The notes under the pieces were generated by a model. It saw only the letters and a list, made by a program, of their open reading frames with translations. It had not been told where the DNA came from and made no database searches. Positions 1 to 7,500 of a stretch of 11,016 bases of DNA are shown here, one piece after another. Every line of letters begins with the position of its first letter. Positions within the stretch are counted from its first letter, which is position 1. A program made the translations under genes and the position numbers. Origin of the DNA: COE1 sp965114465 (GTDB lineage Bacteria; Bacillota; Clostridia; Lachnospirales; Lachnospiraceae); assembly GCA_965114465.1 (NCBI GenBank), contig CBCOYO010000115.1, forward strand, positions 1 through 11,016. The letters are read 5' to 3'.

Positions 1-28
1 TATATGCAATTTATACCATAAAATATTT

Positions 29-54
29 GTTGCAAAAGGTATACCTTTTGCAAC
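29..54. repeat. 26-bp perfect palindrome
   Basis: Two 13-bp arms, GTTGCAAAAGGTA and its exact complement, meet with no spacer. There is no T-run beside it, so it is not a convincing terminator by itself. It could be a binding site for a dimeric regulator or an extruded hairpin near the end of a gene lying left of the window. The perfect symmetry is directly visible; any function is inference. Confidence 0.7.
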
Positions 55-74
55 TGCCAAAACAGAAACAATTT

Positions 75-117
75 ACCTGCTATAATCCTTGTAATTACAA
101 TGATTTAGCAGGTTTTT
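75..117 (+). terminator. Rho-independent terminator for a plus-strand gene outside the window
   Basis: The stem ACCTGCTA (75-82) pairs with TAGCAGGT (106-113) and is followed by a run of five T (113-117) and further AT-rich DNA. Inside it, AATC/GATT pairs and the 12-bp palindrome TTGTAATTACAA (89-100) extend the hairpin. The T-run is only on the plus strand, so it should stop a rightward transcript from beyond the left edge, convergent with spoIVB. On the minus strand the hairpin is followed by AAATTG, so it would serve spoIVB poorly. Confidence 0.75.
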
Positions 118-184
118 ATATTTTATTGATTAAAAACTATTCTGCACCAAACATCAGAGTATTTCGTGCGGGTTATACTAAAAC

Positions 185-1429
185 TTAATGTCCCAACATA
201 TCCTCAATAAATATCCCATACCCCTTCGCTGCGTCCTGTACCAGTACGTGTGTTACAGCGCCAACGAATTTGCCATCTTGGATAATCGGTGCACCGCTCA
301 TTCCTTGCACAATCCCCCCTGTTAGTTCCAATAATTCCGGATCGGTTACAGTTAGTGATATCTGGCGGTTTACAGTTTCTTCACTGGGATTGAGTTTTGT
401 CAACTGTACATCATAATACTTTGCAGTGCCGTCTATGGTGCACAAGATTTGGGCATCACCAAGGTTTACTTCCTGTTTGAGCGCAACGGGCAGCTTCTCT
501 GTACTTTCTGCCAACTCTTCAATAATATTAGAATTTGCAACACCATAAATTCCTTCTACTGTATTGTCTACAATTACACCAGAAACCTGCTCCGGTTTAT
601 ACTCAATTATCCCTGTTAACTCACCAGGATCACCTTTTTCACCACGTTTTACAGCTACAATGTCCGTGTGGTACAGCAAGCCATTTCCAAGGCGCAGCAG
701 TTCGCCGGTATCCATATCATTAATACCATGTCCGAGCGCACCAAAACGATTCTGCGCATCCAAATACGTCATCGTACCAATTCCTTGCGCGCTGTCACGC
801 AGCCATGCACCAATCTTATAAATGCCATTTCCGTCTGCGGCAGGTTTTATTTTTACTTGAATCAATTCGTCATTTCTGGATACCTGAAAAATTATTTCTT
901 TTCCATTTCCGCTTTCTACATATTCTCGTATCTGTTTTTTATCGGAAATGGCAATTCCATCCATTGCAGTCAAATAATCGCCGGATTGTAATTTATATTG
1001 CGACGGTGCATACATATTTTTGTCATTACCTTGAAAATCTCCAGTATCAATTACCAGCACTCCCTGTGTTCTAACATAGATGCCAATAGGTCTTCCTACA
1101 GGTGTTAAGTACGTATTTTCAATAACCTGAATATCAATATTTTTAAGTGGAAGCAGCCCAAATAATTTTAACTGCATTTCACAGGAACGAACGTCCTCTC
1201 CAGCAACAATTGTTACTGGTTGATTTAGCGCAAGCACCGTTTCCGAGTCTGTGTCAATAACACCAGAAGCAGGCACACGCAAATTAATCTCCTCACTAGT
1301 TCCTGCCTTAATTCGTATTGTACTTGGAATAGAATTTTGATAGTATGCATAGGTTGCCCAACAAAATAAACCAATTGTAAAACCAAGAAATATATACAAA
1401 AAAAAGATATATCGGATTCTTCTTTTCAT
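185..1429 (-). CDS. spoIVB: SpoIVB, sporulation serine peptidase (family S55)
   Basis: This is the forespore-secreted signalling protease of late sporulation. In Bacillus subtilis it crosses the inner forespore membrane and cleaves SpoIVFA, which frees SpoIVFB to process pro-sigma-K. The 414-residue product has an N-terminal membrane anchor (about residues 8-28), a PDZ domain (about 105-195, with the QSGDYLTAMDG stretch) and a C-terminal S55 peptidase domain. Catalytic residues are recognisable: His234 in GALGHGI, Asp363 in TDPELLE and Ser378 in QGMSGAPI, close to B. subtilis His236, Asp363 and Ser378. Length is normal for the family. ATG at 1429 is the only in-frame start, because a TAG stop lies two codons upstream. 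Its own ribosome binding site is poor (GTGG or GGTAG), while a good GGAG site serves a short overlapping ORF just ahead. Neither recN nor spo0A, the usual neighbours, is adjacent. Identification is near certain. Confidence 0.96.
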   Translation of the reverse strand: MKRRIRYIFFLYIFLGFTIGLFCWATYAYYQNSIPSTIRIKAGTSEEINLRVPASGVIDTDSETVLALNQPVTIVAGEDVRSCEMQLKLFGLLPLKNIDIQVIENTYLTPVGRPIGIYVRTQGVLVIDTGDFQGNDKNMYAPSQYKLQSGDYLTAMDGIAISDKKQIREYVESGNGKEIIFQVSRNDELIQVKIKPAADGNGIYKIGAWLRDSAQGIGTMTYLDAQNRFGALGHGINDMDTGELLRLGNGLLYHTDIVAVKRGEKGDPGELTGIIEYKPEQVSGVIVDNTVEGIYGVANSNIIEELAESTEKLPVALKQEVNLGDAQILCTIDGTAKYYDVQLTKLNPSEETVNRQISLTVTDPELLELTGGIVQGMSGAPIIQDGKFVGAVTHVLVQDAAKGYGIFIEDMLGH

Positions 1430-1449
1430 TTTCTACCACTGCTTTCCAT
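1426..1449 (-). CDS. Possible 7-codon leader ORF overlapping the spoIVB start
   Basis: ATG at 1449 opens the peptide MESSGRK and its TGA stop overlaps the spoIVB start codon in an ATGA arrangement. A GGAG site (1455-1458) lies 5 nt ahead of this ATG, a better ribosome binding site than the one at spoIVB itself. This would fit translational coupling. The ORF is so short that chance cannot be excluded, and nothing shows that it is translated. Confidence 0.3.
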   Translation of the reverse strand: MESSGRK

Positions 1450-1461
1450 TTATGCTCCGTT

Positions 1462-1483
1462 CTGCGTGATTTTTCACACGCAG
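1462..1483. other. Hairpin in the spoIVB upstream region
   Basis: CTGCGTG (1462-1468) and CACGCAG (1477-1483) form a perfect 7-bp stem around an 8-nt AT-rich loop. It lies a few bases upstream of the GGAG site of the putative leader ORF, within the likely spoIVB 5' untranslated region. It has no adjacent T-run on either strand of the length expected for a terminator. Confidence 0.5.
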
Positions 1484-1500
1484 CATTCCACCGTTCTATG

Positions 1501-1564
1501 GGCTGGTATCAGCCTTTTCTGATTAACAGCCCAGCCAAGTCGATAGACTCGCTGGACTGTTTTT
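1501..1564 (+). terminator. Overlapping hairpins with a plus-strand terminator shape
   Basis: Two mutually exclusive hairpins share the segment CCAGC (1531-1535). One pairs GGCTGG (1501-1506) with CCAGCC (1531-1536) and contains ATCAG/CTGAT. The other pairs ACAG-CCAGC (1526-1535) with GCTGG-CTGT (1551-1560), contains AGTC/GACT, and is followed by TTTT (1561-1564), a rightward terminator shape. No plus-strand gene precedes it, so it may belong to a repeat element or to the spoIVB leader instead. Confidence 0.4.
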
Positions 1565-1567
1565 GCA

Positions 1568-1728
1568 TTTATGCTTTTACTATTCACAGTCGAAATGCGC
1601 ATTAACTGCGCATTTACGACCCAGTACAGTAAATTACGTAAGCGTTTGCGCCTTGCCGCACGCGACTTGGAATGCGCAAATGCTGTTACTATAAGTAGCT
1701 GGAAGCTGTGAATAGTAACTTTATGCTT
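1568..1728. mobile_element. MITE-like element with inverted ends and flanking direct repeat
   Basis: The ends are 13-bp perfect inverted repeats: TTACTATTCACAG (1577-1589) and CTGTGAATAGTAA (1706-1718). Immediately outside lie direct repeats TTTATGCTT (1568-1576 and 1720-1728), resembling an 8-9 bp target duplication. The interior has no ORF of note but two strong hairpins: GTCG-AAATGCGCA (1589-1601) with TGCGCATTT-CGAC (1607-1620), and GCGTTTGCGC (1642-1651) with GCGCAAATGC (1674-1683). This is the structure of a small non-autonomous element. No transposase is present, and the family name is not known to me. Confidence 0.65.
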
Positions 1729-1788
1729 AATACGCTTGAAAATTGCACTCTTGTATCAGTAGTATATGGATTTTTTTATAAAATAAAC

Positions 1789-1826
1789 AACTCCGGCTGC
1801 GAATATCCATTCTAACAGCCGGAGTT
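1789..1826 (-). terminator. Terminator of the RND exporter operon
   Basis: AACTCCGGCTG (1789-1799) and CAGCCGGAGTT (1816-1826) form an 11-bp perfect GC-rich stem with a 16-nt loop. On the minus strand it is followed by GTTTATTTTAT. It lies 64 bp beyond the stop codon of the pump gene and is the obvious end of that operon. The plus strand side continues TTCTTAATATTTC, so some bidirectional activity is possible. Confidence 0.8.
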
Positions 1827-1889
1827 TCTTAATATTTCATATGATTTCCTTTATTTTGTAATTAAAAACGCATACCATAATTATGAAAT

Positions 1890-4800
1890 TTATTCTAAAT
1901 TTTTATTTTTTCTATTTTGTTCCTTTTTTTCCAAACGTTTTTGACGCTTTAACTTCCTGCGTTCCTTTGCTTCACGTCTGCCTTGCTTACTCATTAAAAG
2001 GTAGAAACTTGGCAGCAAAAGTAATATCAATAATGTCGATGTTATCAAACCACCGATAATAATAAGGGACATTCCTTTCATCATTGCCGCATTTTCGTTA
2101 TTGGTAAATATCATAGGTACCATAGACAAAATTGTTGTCAGCGTTGTCATCAGAATCGGACGAAGACGAATACAACCACTTTCCATTAGCGCATCATTGA
2201 GCGGCATTGTTTCTTTTAGTTGGTTTGTTGTATCTACATATAAAATACCATTATTTACCACAATACCAACTAACATTAGAATCCCCATTAAAGATGTCAT
2301 ATTTAACGTAGAATTCGTGATAAACAGCAGGAAAAAAGAACCAATTAAACTAAATGGAATACTTAACATAACCATTAAGGAAAAACTCGGTGACTCAAAC
2401 TGCATTGCCATTACTAAGAAGATTAAAAATACTGCTGTTGCAATTGCTGTGCCAATCGCGGTAAACTCTTCCATAATCATTTCGTTCATCATATTTTCTG
2501 TTTCTGCTACACCTTCTGGAAATGCTGCTTCACCGACTGCCGCATGGATTGCACTCTGTGCCGTAAAGCGTGCCTCATTTGTTGTATATGCTGTTATTGC
2601 TACTTGATATTTGCCGTTACTGCGTACCAAAGTTTCCGGCACATCCGAATAAATAGCTTCCGCAACATCGCCCACCGTAATCGTAGTTCCTCTTGGCGTT
2701 GCAATTTCAAGATTCAACATCTGGCTCATTTCTATAAAACTGTCCTTTGGGTACACCAACATAACAGAATATTCATCTGTACCAATATTCATTTTCATTA
2801 CTTCAGTACCGCTGCTGGCATTATGCATTTCTCCGGCTACCTGAATTGGCGTCAAACCAACATCCATACATTTTAGCGGATCTATTTTAATTTTTGCCTG
2901 CGATGCGTCCGTTGTAATATTGCTTGATGCTTTAATAACGCCTGGAACGCCTAGCATTATCTGTTCTACCTGTCTTGCTGCGGTTTTCAAATCCTCCATA
3001 TTTTCACCGCTTAAATCGACCTCTGTCGCAGAACTAACACTCATCATTGCACTCATACCACTTCCAGCAGCTTCTACAATAATGCTCATATTTGTGTATC
3101 CGCTAAGTGCCTTATTATATTTATCGACAAGTTCATTAATGCTTAGTGAACTTTCTGCGGAGGGATATCCTGTAATTGTCGCTGTCGAACCGCTGATAGA
3201 AACATTACACCCATCAAAATCTGGATCGTCAATAATCATCTGTTCGATAAACTGGATATTTTCATCCATTACCTCAAGTCTTGTTCCGCTGCGCTGCTCT
3301 ACAGTGATATTCATATTGTCAAGACCTGTTGCAGACATTAATTCTGTATCAAGCTGACCTGCAAGCATAATCGCTATTACCAACAATGCCACGGCGGTCA
3401 ACAGTACCGTTTTCTTTTTCAACATGATATGGCTAAGCAGTGTTTTGTAACCCGAACCAATCTTTGCAAGTGCTGCATTGATCGGCGTATTTTTCTTTTC
3501 TTTTGGCCTGTACTTCCAGAAGAAAATCGGAATCAGCGTCAATGCTACAATCAAAGAAGAAAGCATCGCAAAAATAATCGTAAATCCCAATTCCGAGAAT
3601 ATCTGTCCTGCAAGTCCTTTCATCGTTGATAGCGGCACATAAACGACTACTGTTGTAATCGTAGATGCCACAACAGAAGAACCTACAATTTTTGTTCCTG
3701 CAAGTGCGGCATCTTTAAAATCTGGTCGTTCATCTTTTAAGCGGAAGCAGCTTTCCAAAACGACAATAGACGAGTCCACCATCATACCAATTGCAATAAC
3801 AAGAGCACCCATTGTTACTACATTTAGTGAAAAACCCGCAAAACTCATAAATATCAGCGTTGCCATTAATGAAATTGGCATAGAACTACCAACAATTAAG
3901 CTGGCTTTAAAATCCCCAAAAAAGATAAATAAAATCAGCATTGAGAACAGCACACCAAGAACTAACGTTTCTCCAACAGAGCTTAGTGACGATACAATAC
4001 TTTCTGCTGCGTCATATGCGACTTGTATCTGTATTGCCGGATTCTTTGCCGCTGCACGTTCCACTACCTTTTTCACTTCACCAGATACATCCACTGTACC
4101 AGCGCTCTGCGTCTTCGCAATACCAATACTAATACTGTCATTTCCATTAAAGCGGCTGATACTGCTATAATCATTAACTGCCATTGTTACCGTCGCAATA
4201 TCCGATAGCTTGATAACGCTTCCCCTGCTTGTCACAATTGGAACATTCTGCAAATCAATCAGCGTTTCCGGCTTTGAGGAAGCAGAAGAACTAATTTCCT
4301 GTGAGCCTTGATGTACGCTGCCAATTGGTATCGTAAAATCCGTTGTCGAAATATATGTGGATACATTTGACATTGTAACACCATACTGTTTCATTTTATC
4401 TTGATGCAGTTCTATCCGGATATAATCAGACTGTCCGCCTGTCACAGAGATATCCGCAACATCATTTAAACGTTCCAGTTCGGGCTTAATCTCATCCTCC
4501 ACAAACGCCAATACGTCTGTATCGCCTGTTGTTGTCACCGATAATGTCATCATATCCTGTGCATTCATATTCATTTCAATAATAACAGGATCGGATGCAT
4601 CCTCTGGAAGCTGCAAAGACGCTGTATCTAGTGCACTACGCAAATCTGCGTAAGCCTCATCAATATCCGTTCCATACTCATAGGAAAACATTACCATAGA
4701 CATATTTGCCGTGGTCTGCGCGTCAATGGAATCAACACCTGCAAGCGTTTTACCGGAATCCTCCACTACCTTTGTTACAAGTTCCTGCGTTGTTTCCGGA

Positions 4801-4970
4801 TCGCCGCCCTGATAAATAGTAAGCGCAAACAGCATTGGCATTTCCATCTCAGGAGTCAGTTCCATTTTAAATCCGAATACAGAACTAATACCAAATACAC
4901 CGAGCGCAAGCACAATTAAAAGGGCTGAAACTGGCCTTTTCAGCGCAAGCTTTGTTAAAGAGCCGTTCAT
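1890..4970 (-). CDS. RND-family efflux transporter permease (AcrB-like, monoderm type)
   Basis: This is the inner-membrane pump of an RND exporter, normally driven by proton motive force; the substrate cannot be read from sequence. The chosen start gives 1026 residues, the usual length. The fold is the duplicated RND pattern: TM1 (about 13-33), a large extracytoplasmic loop, TM2-6 (about 334-487), TM7 (about 518-540), a second loop, TM8-12 (about 838-992). TM4 carries MMVDSSIVVLE, with one Asp (399) where AcrB has Asp407-Asp408. TM10 has VGIVVNNGIL, lacking AcrB Lys940. Arg935 and Thr942 of RLRPILMT match AcrB Arg971 and Thr978. The last 30 residues are a strongly basic cytoplasmic tail. ATG at 4970 is preferred over the upstream ATG at 5039 because a GGAGGA site precedes it and the longer form would overlap the adaptor gene with residues unlike an RND N-terminus. 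It lies 11 bp after the adaptor gene. Confidence 0.93.
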   Translation of the reverse strand: MNGSLTKLALKRPVSALLIVLALGVFGISSVFGFKMELTPEMEMPMLFALTIYQGGDPETTQELVTKVVEDSGKTLAGVDSIDAQTTANMSMVMFSYEYGTDIDEAYADLRSALDTASLQLPEDASDPVIIEMNMNAQDMMTLSVTTTGDTDVLAFVEDEIKPELERLNDVADISVTGGQSDYIRIELHQDKMKQYGVTMSNVSTYISTTDFTIPIGSVHQGSQEISSSASSKPETLIDLQNVPIVTSRGSVIKLSDIATVTMAVNDYSSISRFNGNDSISIGIAKTQSAGTVDVSGEVKKVVERAAAKNPAIQIQVAYDAAESIVSSLSSVGETLVLGVLFSMLILFIFFGDFKASLIVGSSMPISLMATLIFMSFAGFSLNVVTMGALVIAIGMMVDSSIVVLESCFRLKDERPDFKDAALAGTKIVGSSVVASTITTVVVYVPLSTMKGLAGQIFSELGFTIIFAMLSSLIVALTLIPIFFWKYRPKEKKNTPINAALAKIGSGYKTLLSHIMLKKKTVLLTAVALLVIAIMLAGQLDTELMSATGLDNMNITVEQRSGTRLEVMDENIQFIEQMIIDDPDFDGCNVSISGSTATITGYPSAESSLSINELVDKYNKALSGYTNMSIIVEAAGSGMSAMMSVSSATEVDLSGENMEDLKTAARQVEQIMLGVPGVIKASSNITTDASQAKIKIDPLKCMDVGLTPIQVAGEMHNASSGTEVMKMNIGTDEYSVMLVYPKDSFIEMSQMLNLEIATPRGTTITVGDVAEAIYSDVPETLVRSNGKYQVAITAYTTNEARFTAQSAIHAAVGEAAFPEGVAETENMMNEMIMEEFTAIGTAIATAVFLIFLVMAMQFESPSFSLMVMLSIPFSLIGSFFLLFITNSTLNMTSLMGILMLVGIVVNNGILYVDTTNQLKETMPLNDALMESGCIRLRPILMTTLTTILSMVPMIFTNNENAAMMKGMSLIIIGGLITSTLLILLLLPSFYLLMSKQGRREAKERRKLKRQKRLEKKEQNRKNKNLE

Positions 4971-4977
4971 CTGCTTT

Positions 4978-4983
4978 CCTCCT
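4978..4983 (-). promoter_or_regulatory. Ribosome binding site deciding the pump start
   Basis: On the minus strand, AGGAGG lies 7 nt ahead of the ATG at 4970 and overlaps the adaptor stop codon TAG (4982-4984). This supports the 4970 start and suggests coupled translation of adaptor and pump. Confidence 0.8.
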
Positions 4984-6481
4984 ATTCCTGCGGTGCCTGA
5001 ACGGAAACCGCAACCCCTTCTCGTAACTGTGCAGACCATGTGGTAATTACCATATCCTCCTTCGTAATGCCTTCCGTTATTACGATATTATCCACATCAA
5101 ACAATCCTGTAGTTACATTTGTCTTTTTCGCCACGCCGTCCTCTACTGTGTAAATATATGCCTGCGTACCGTCGTAGTAAACCGCATCATAGGGGATAAT
5201 CAACGCATTCTTTGTAAAATATGTATTTGTTGTCACCTTTGCTTTTGTACCAGAAAGGAACTGTGATGTATCGCCTTTTACAGAAGCTTTAACCTTAAAC
5301 AAGCCTGTTGTTGCATCGATCGCGCTGCCTATCTCAAGGACTTCACCGTCATAAATTTTTCCCTCTTTTTCTATCGTAATAGGCTGTCCTATCGAAAATG
5401 TATTACGCACATCCTCACTAACGTAATAAGTCGCTGTCATAGTTTCTTTGTTGGAAATCACAAATGCTGGATTGCTTGAGGTTGCAAAGTCATGCTCCTT
5501 AATATTCACCGTTTCCACAACGCCGGAAATCGTTGCCTTTATTGTGTACATATCCAAATTTTCCTGCGCCTGCTCTACGGTTAATTTAGAATTTTCCATC
5601 GAAAGCTGCGCCTGTGAAATGCTGTTCTGCGATACTTTTTTCTGCTCTTCATGCATTTCCCCGTTTTTAATATTTGTAGACGTAACTGCTTGGCTATAAG
5701 ATTCATATGTAGTATCAATATTATCCTGAAGCTTTTCAATGGATTCATCTAGTTGATCCAGTGCTGACTTATAGCCATCAATCGTCTGCTGCCACTTTGC
5801 ATCCTGTGCCGCTGCTGCCTGATAACGCTCCATTGCTGCCGCATACCCTGCCATATTGCCGTCGCTTTTCAGCGATTCCGCATAATCTTTAATCTCGTCT
5901 ACATCCTCACGGTAATCGTAGTCCTCTTTTACAGCGGCAAGCTCTGCCTCGGCGTCCGCAAGCTTATCCTTATATTTTGCCTGTTCGTCCATTGCGTCTA
6001 CAAGACTCTCCTGAAGCTGTGTCACGCCGTCCTCCGCCTGTGAAAGTGCACTATCCGACTGCATATCATTAATCGTCGTTGCGCCGTCCCCAAAGCTTAG
6101 ATTATAAGAATGTTGTGCATTATCCAGTGTAATCTGTGCATTTTTCGCCGCAATCTGCGCATTTTCCATATTAATCTGCGCAATTGTGTCATCGAGCACT
6201 GCCAAAATATCCCCCTCTGCAACAACATCACCTGCAGAAACCTTTACCGAAAGCACCTCCGCCGTTGTTTTGGGAATTACATATACCGAATCGTCTGGAT
6301 TTATTGTTGCAATAAATTCACCACGCAGTGTTAAATCTCCCACTGTAGGAACTGCTGCCTCAACAATCGCAACATCTTCTGCTGTTTCTTCCTCTTGCAC
6401 TTTCTGACCACATCCGCCAAGCGCTGTCAGAGATACTGCTGCTCCCAAAAGCAATGCTATGATTTTTTGTCTATTTTTCAT
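4982..6481 (-). CDS. RND efflux periplasmic-adaptor-type lipoprotein (HlyD/MFP family)
   Basis: This is the adaptor partner of the pump encoded immediately downstream. In a monoderm it would be anchored outside the membrane, with no TolC-like channel to reach. The 499-residue precursor starts with a lipoprotein signal: basic N-terminus, hydrophobic core and lipobox LGGC with Cys24 as the lipidated residue. A split biotinyl-lipoyl-like domain follows (about 65-100 and 311-345, including VSAGDVVAEGDILAVLDD). The two halves are separated by an unusually long, charged, helical coiled-coil hairpin (about 101-310). Next come a beta-barrel domain (about 348-415) and a membrane-proximal domain (about 420-490). 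GGGAG (6489-6493) lies 7 nt ahead of the ATG. Upstream DNA is very AT-rich, with a weak possible -10 TATAAA at 6566-6571 but no clear -35. No regulator gene is adjacent. Confidence 0.92.
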   Translation of the reverse strand: MKNRQKIIALLLGAAVSLTALGGCGQKVQEEETAEDVAIVEAAVPTVGDLTLRGEFIATINPDDSVYVIPKTTAEVLSVKVSAGDVVAEGDILAVLDDTIAQINMENAQIAAKNAQITLDNAQHSYNLSFGDGATTINDMQSDSALSQAEDGVTQLQESLVDAMDEQAKYKDKLADAEAELAAVKEDYDYREDVDEIKDYAESLKSDGNMAGYAAAMERYQAAAAQDAKWQQTIDGYKSALDQLDESIEKLQDNIDTTYESYSQAVTSTNIKNGEMHEEQKKVSQNSISQAQLSMENSKLTVEQAQENLDMYTIKATISGVVETVNIKEHDFATSSNPAFVISNKETMTATYYVSEDVRNTFSIGQPITIEKEGKIYDGEVLEIGSAIDATTGLFKVKASVKGDTSQFLSGTKAKVTTNTYFTKNALIIPYDAVYYDGTQAYIYTVEDGVAKKTNVTTGLFDVDNIVITEGITKEDMVITTWSAQLREGVAVSVQAPQE

Positions 6482-6674
6482 ATGTCTGCTCCCATTTTCA
6501 TTTCAATCAATTTGTTAATATCACGAACTTTAAGTTTTTATAAATATCAAAAATCCTTATGTTATTTTATACGAATTTAATCCATATGAAAAGCATATTC
6601 ATTGAACTTTTAGATTATTTAGGAAAATTTAAAATCCATTAAATTTTTAATACATTAAATAAAAACTTGCTCTT

Positions 6675-7361
6675 TTAAAAGCCTTCAATGGAAAATCTTA
6701 CTGCGTTTACAGGCACATGAAATTCACTTTTGTAAATGCGGTTTTTGGATAAAGAACTACAGTATAAATGCACTTTAGAAAGGACTGTTCCTGCGGCATC
6801 ATAGAAATAACCATAGCAGCCCCATTTCGAAAACCCATCATCCTGATACGAAACACAGCGATATTCCAAGTTCATGGTATATTTGTAGTCATTCATACTA
6901 GCATACTGATTCATATCATATGGCACAAAAGTATATCCCGTTACTTCACAATAATTATCATGGTTTGTGCCAAGTCTTGACGGAATATCCATAATTAATG
7001 GTGAAGTCGTAATTGCTGCATATGCTACAACTGCGGGATTATCTAAATGATAGATCGCTACTACGGTTGTCCCGCTGCCCACATAGTTCACCTGAAAATT
7101 AGCAATATGATTTACCGCCGCAACGGGAATAACCGTTGCCACATTAGGATCTGCCGAAACACAAGCAAGCCTTGAAGCATCAAATCCCTCTTGCAAAGCA
7201 GCAACTAGTACAGCCGAGCTCCCTTCCGTCAGGGTCAACGCACCTGCCGACAAAACCAGCCCGTTGCCTGCACTTTCCTTAGCTGCGGCTGTAATGTGAA
7301 TCGAAAACGCCATTGCAAACACAAGTATTACCGATACAATTCTTTTTATTTTAGTACTCAT
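6675..7361 (-). CDS. Secreted protein with an Ig-like domain, function unknown
   Basis: I do not recognise the family of the whole protein. The 228-residue precursor has a classical signal peptide (about 1-27: basic start, hydrophobic stretch, ITAAA then KES). Residues about 35-120 look like a bacterial Ig-like (BIG2-type) beta-sandwich, with LTLTEGSSAVL, DPNVATVIPV and GSGTTVVAIY as the typical strands. The C-terminal 105 residues form a second beta-rich, Tyr-rich region with four cysteines (138, 169, 182, 201) that could form disulfides. There is no LPXTG motif, SLH repeat or choline-binding repeat, so it is probably released. ATG at 7361 is chosen because AAGGGAG precedes it and the signal peptide starts there; earlier in-frame ATGs at 7400 and 7385 lack this. 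It has its own promoter and is probably monocistronic. Confidence 0.8.
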   Translation of the reverse strand: MSTKIKRIVSVILVFAMAFSIHITAAAKESAGNGLVLSAGALTLTEGSSAVLVAALQEGFDASRLACVSADPNVATVIPVAAVNHIANFQVNYVGSGTTVVAIYHLDNPAVVAYAAITTSPLIMDIPSRLGTNHDNYCEVTGYTFVPYDMNQYASMNDYKYTMNLEYRCVSYQDDGFSKWGCYGYFYDAAGTVLSKVHLYCSSLSKNRIYKSEFHVPVNAVRFSIEGF

Positions 7362-7411
7362 CTTATTCTCCCTTCGTTTTATCATACAATAAAATTCCAT
7401 TGACCATTCCT

Positions 7412-7441
7412 ATTATAATAATAAAATACTAGAAATAACAA
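7412..7441 (-). promoter_or_regulatory. Sigma-A-type promoter of the secreted-protein gene
   Basis: On the minus strand, TTGTTA (7436-7441) and a consensus TATAAT (7412-7417) are separated by 18 bp. The predicted transcript start is near 7405, giving an untranslated leader of about 45 nt before the ATG at 7361. The -10 match is perfect; the -35 matches four of six consensus bases. Confidence 0.6.
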
Positions 7442-7500
7442 GGCAAGCGGTAAAAATTTATAGTAATTTTAGTTACTAGCGGCAAACTGTGTTCAAAATT

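Noticed and set aside
2101..2607. Plus-strand ORF of 168 codons inside the pump gene
   Set aside because: It is antisense to a well-conserved membrane protein, has low-complexity composition and no ribosome binding site; other plus-strand ORFs at 564-991, 2920-3357 and 9924-10970 are rejected for the same reason.
4971..5039. Longer pump ORF starting at ATG 5039
   Set aside because: The extra 23 residues overlap the adaptor gene, do not resemble an RND N-terminus, and a strong GGAGGA site precedes ATG 4970.
6482..6674. Terminator or promoter elements between the adaptor and the secreted-protein gene
   Set aside because: The region is very AT-rich with only weak hairpins (for example ATATG/CATAT at 6584-6598) and a -10-like TATAAA without a good -35.
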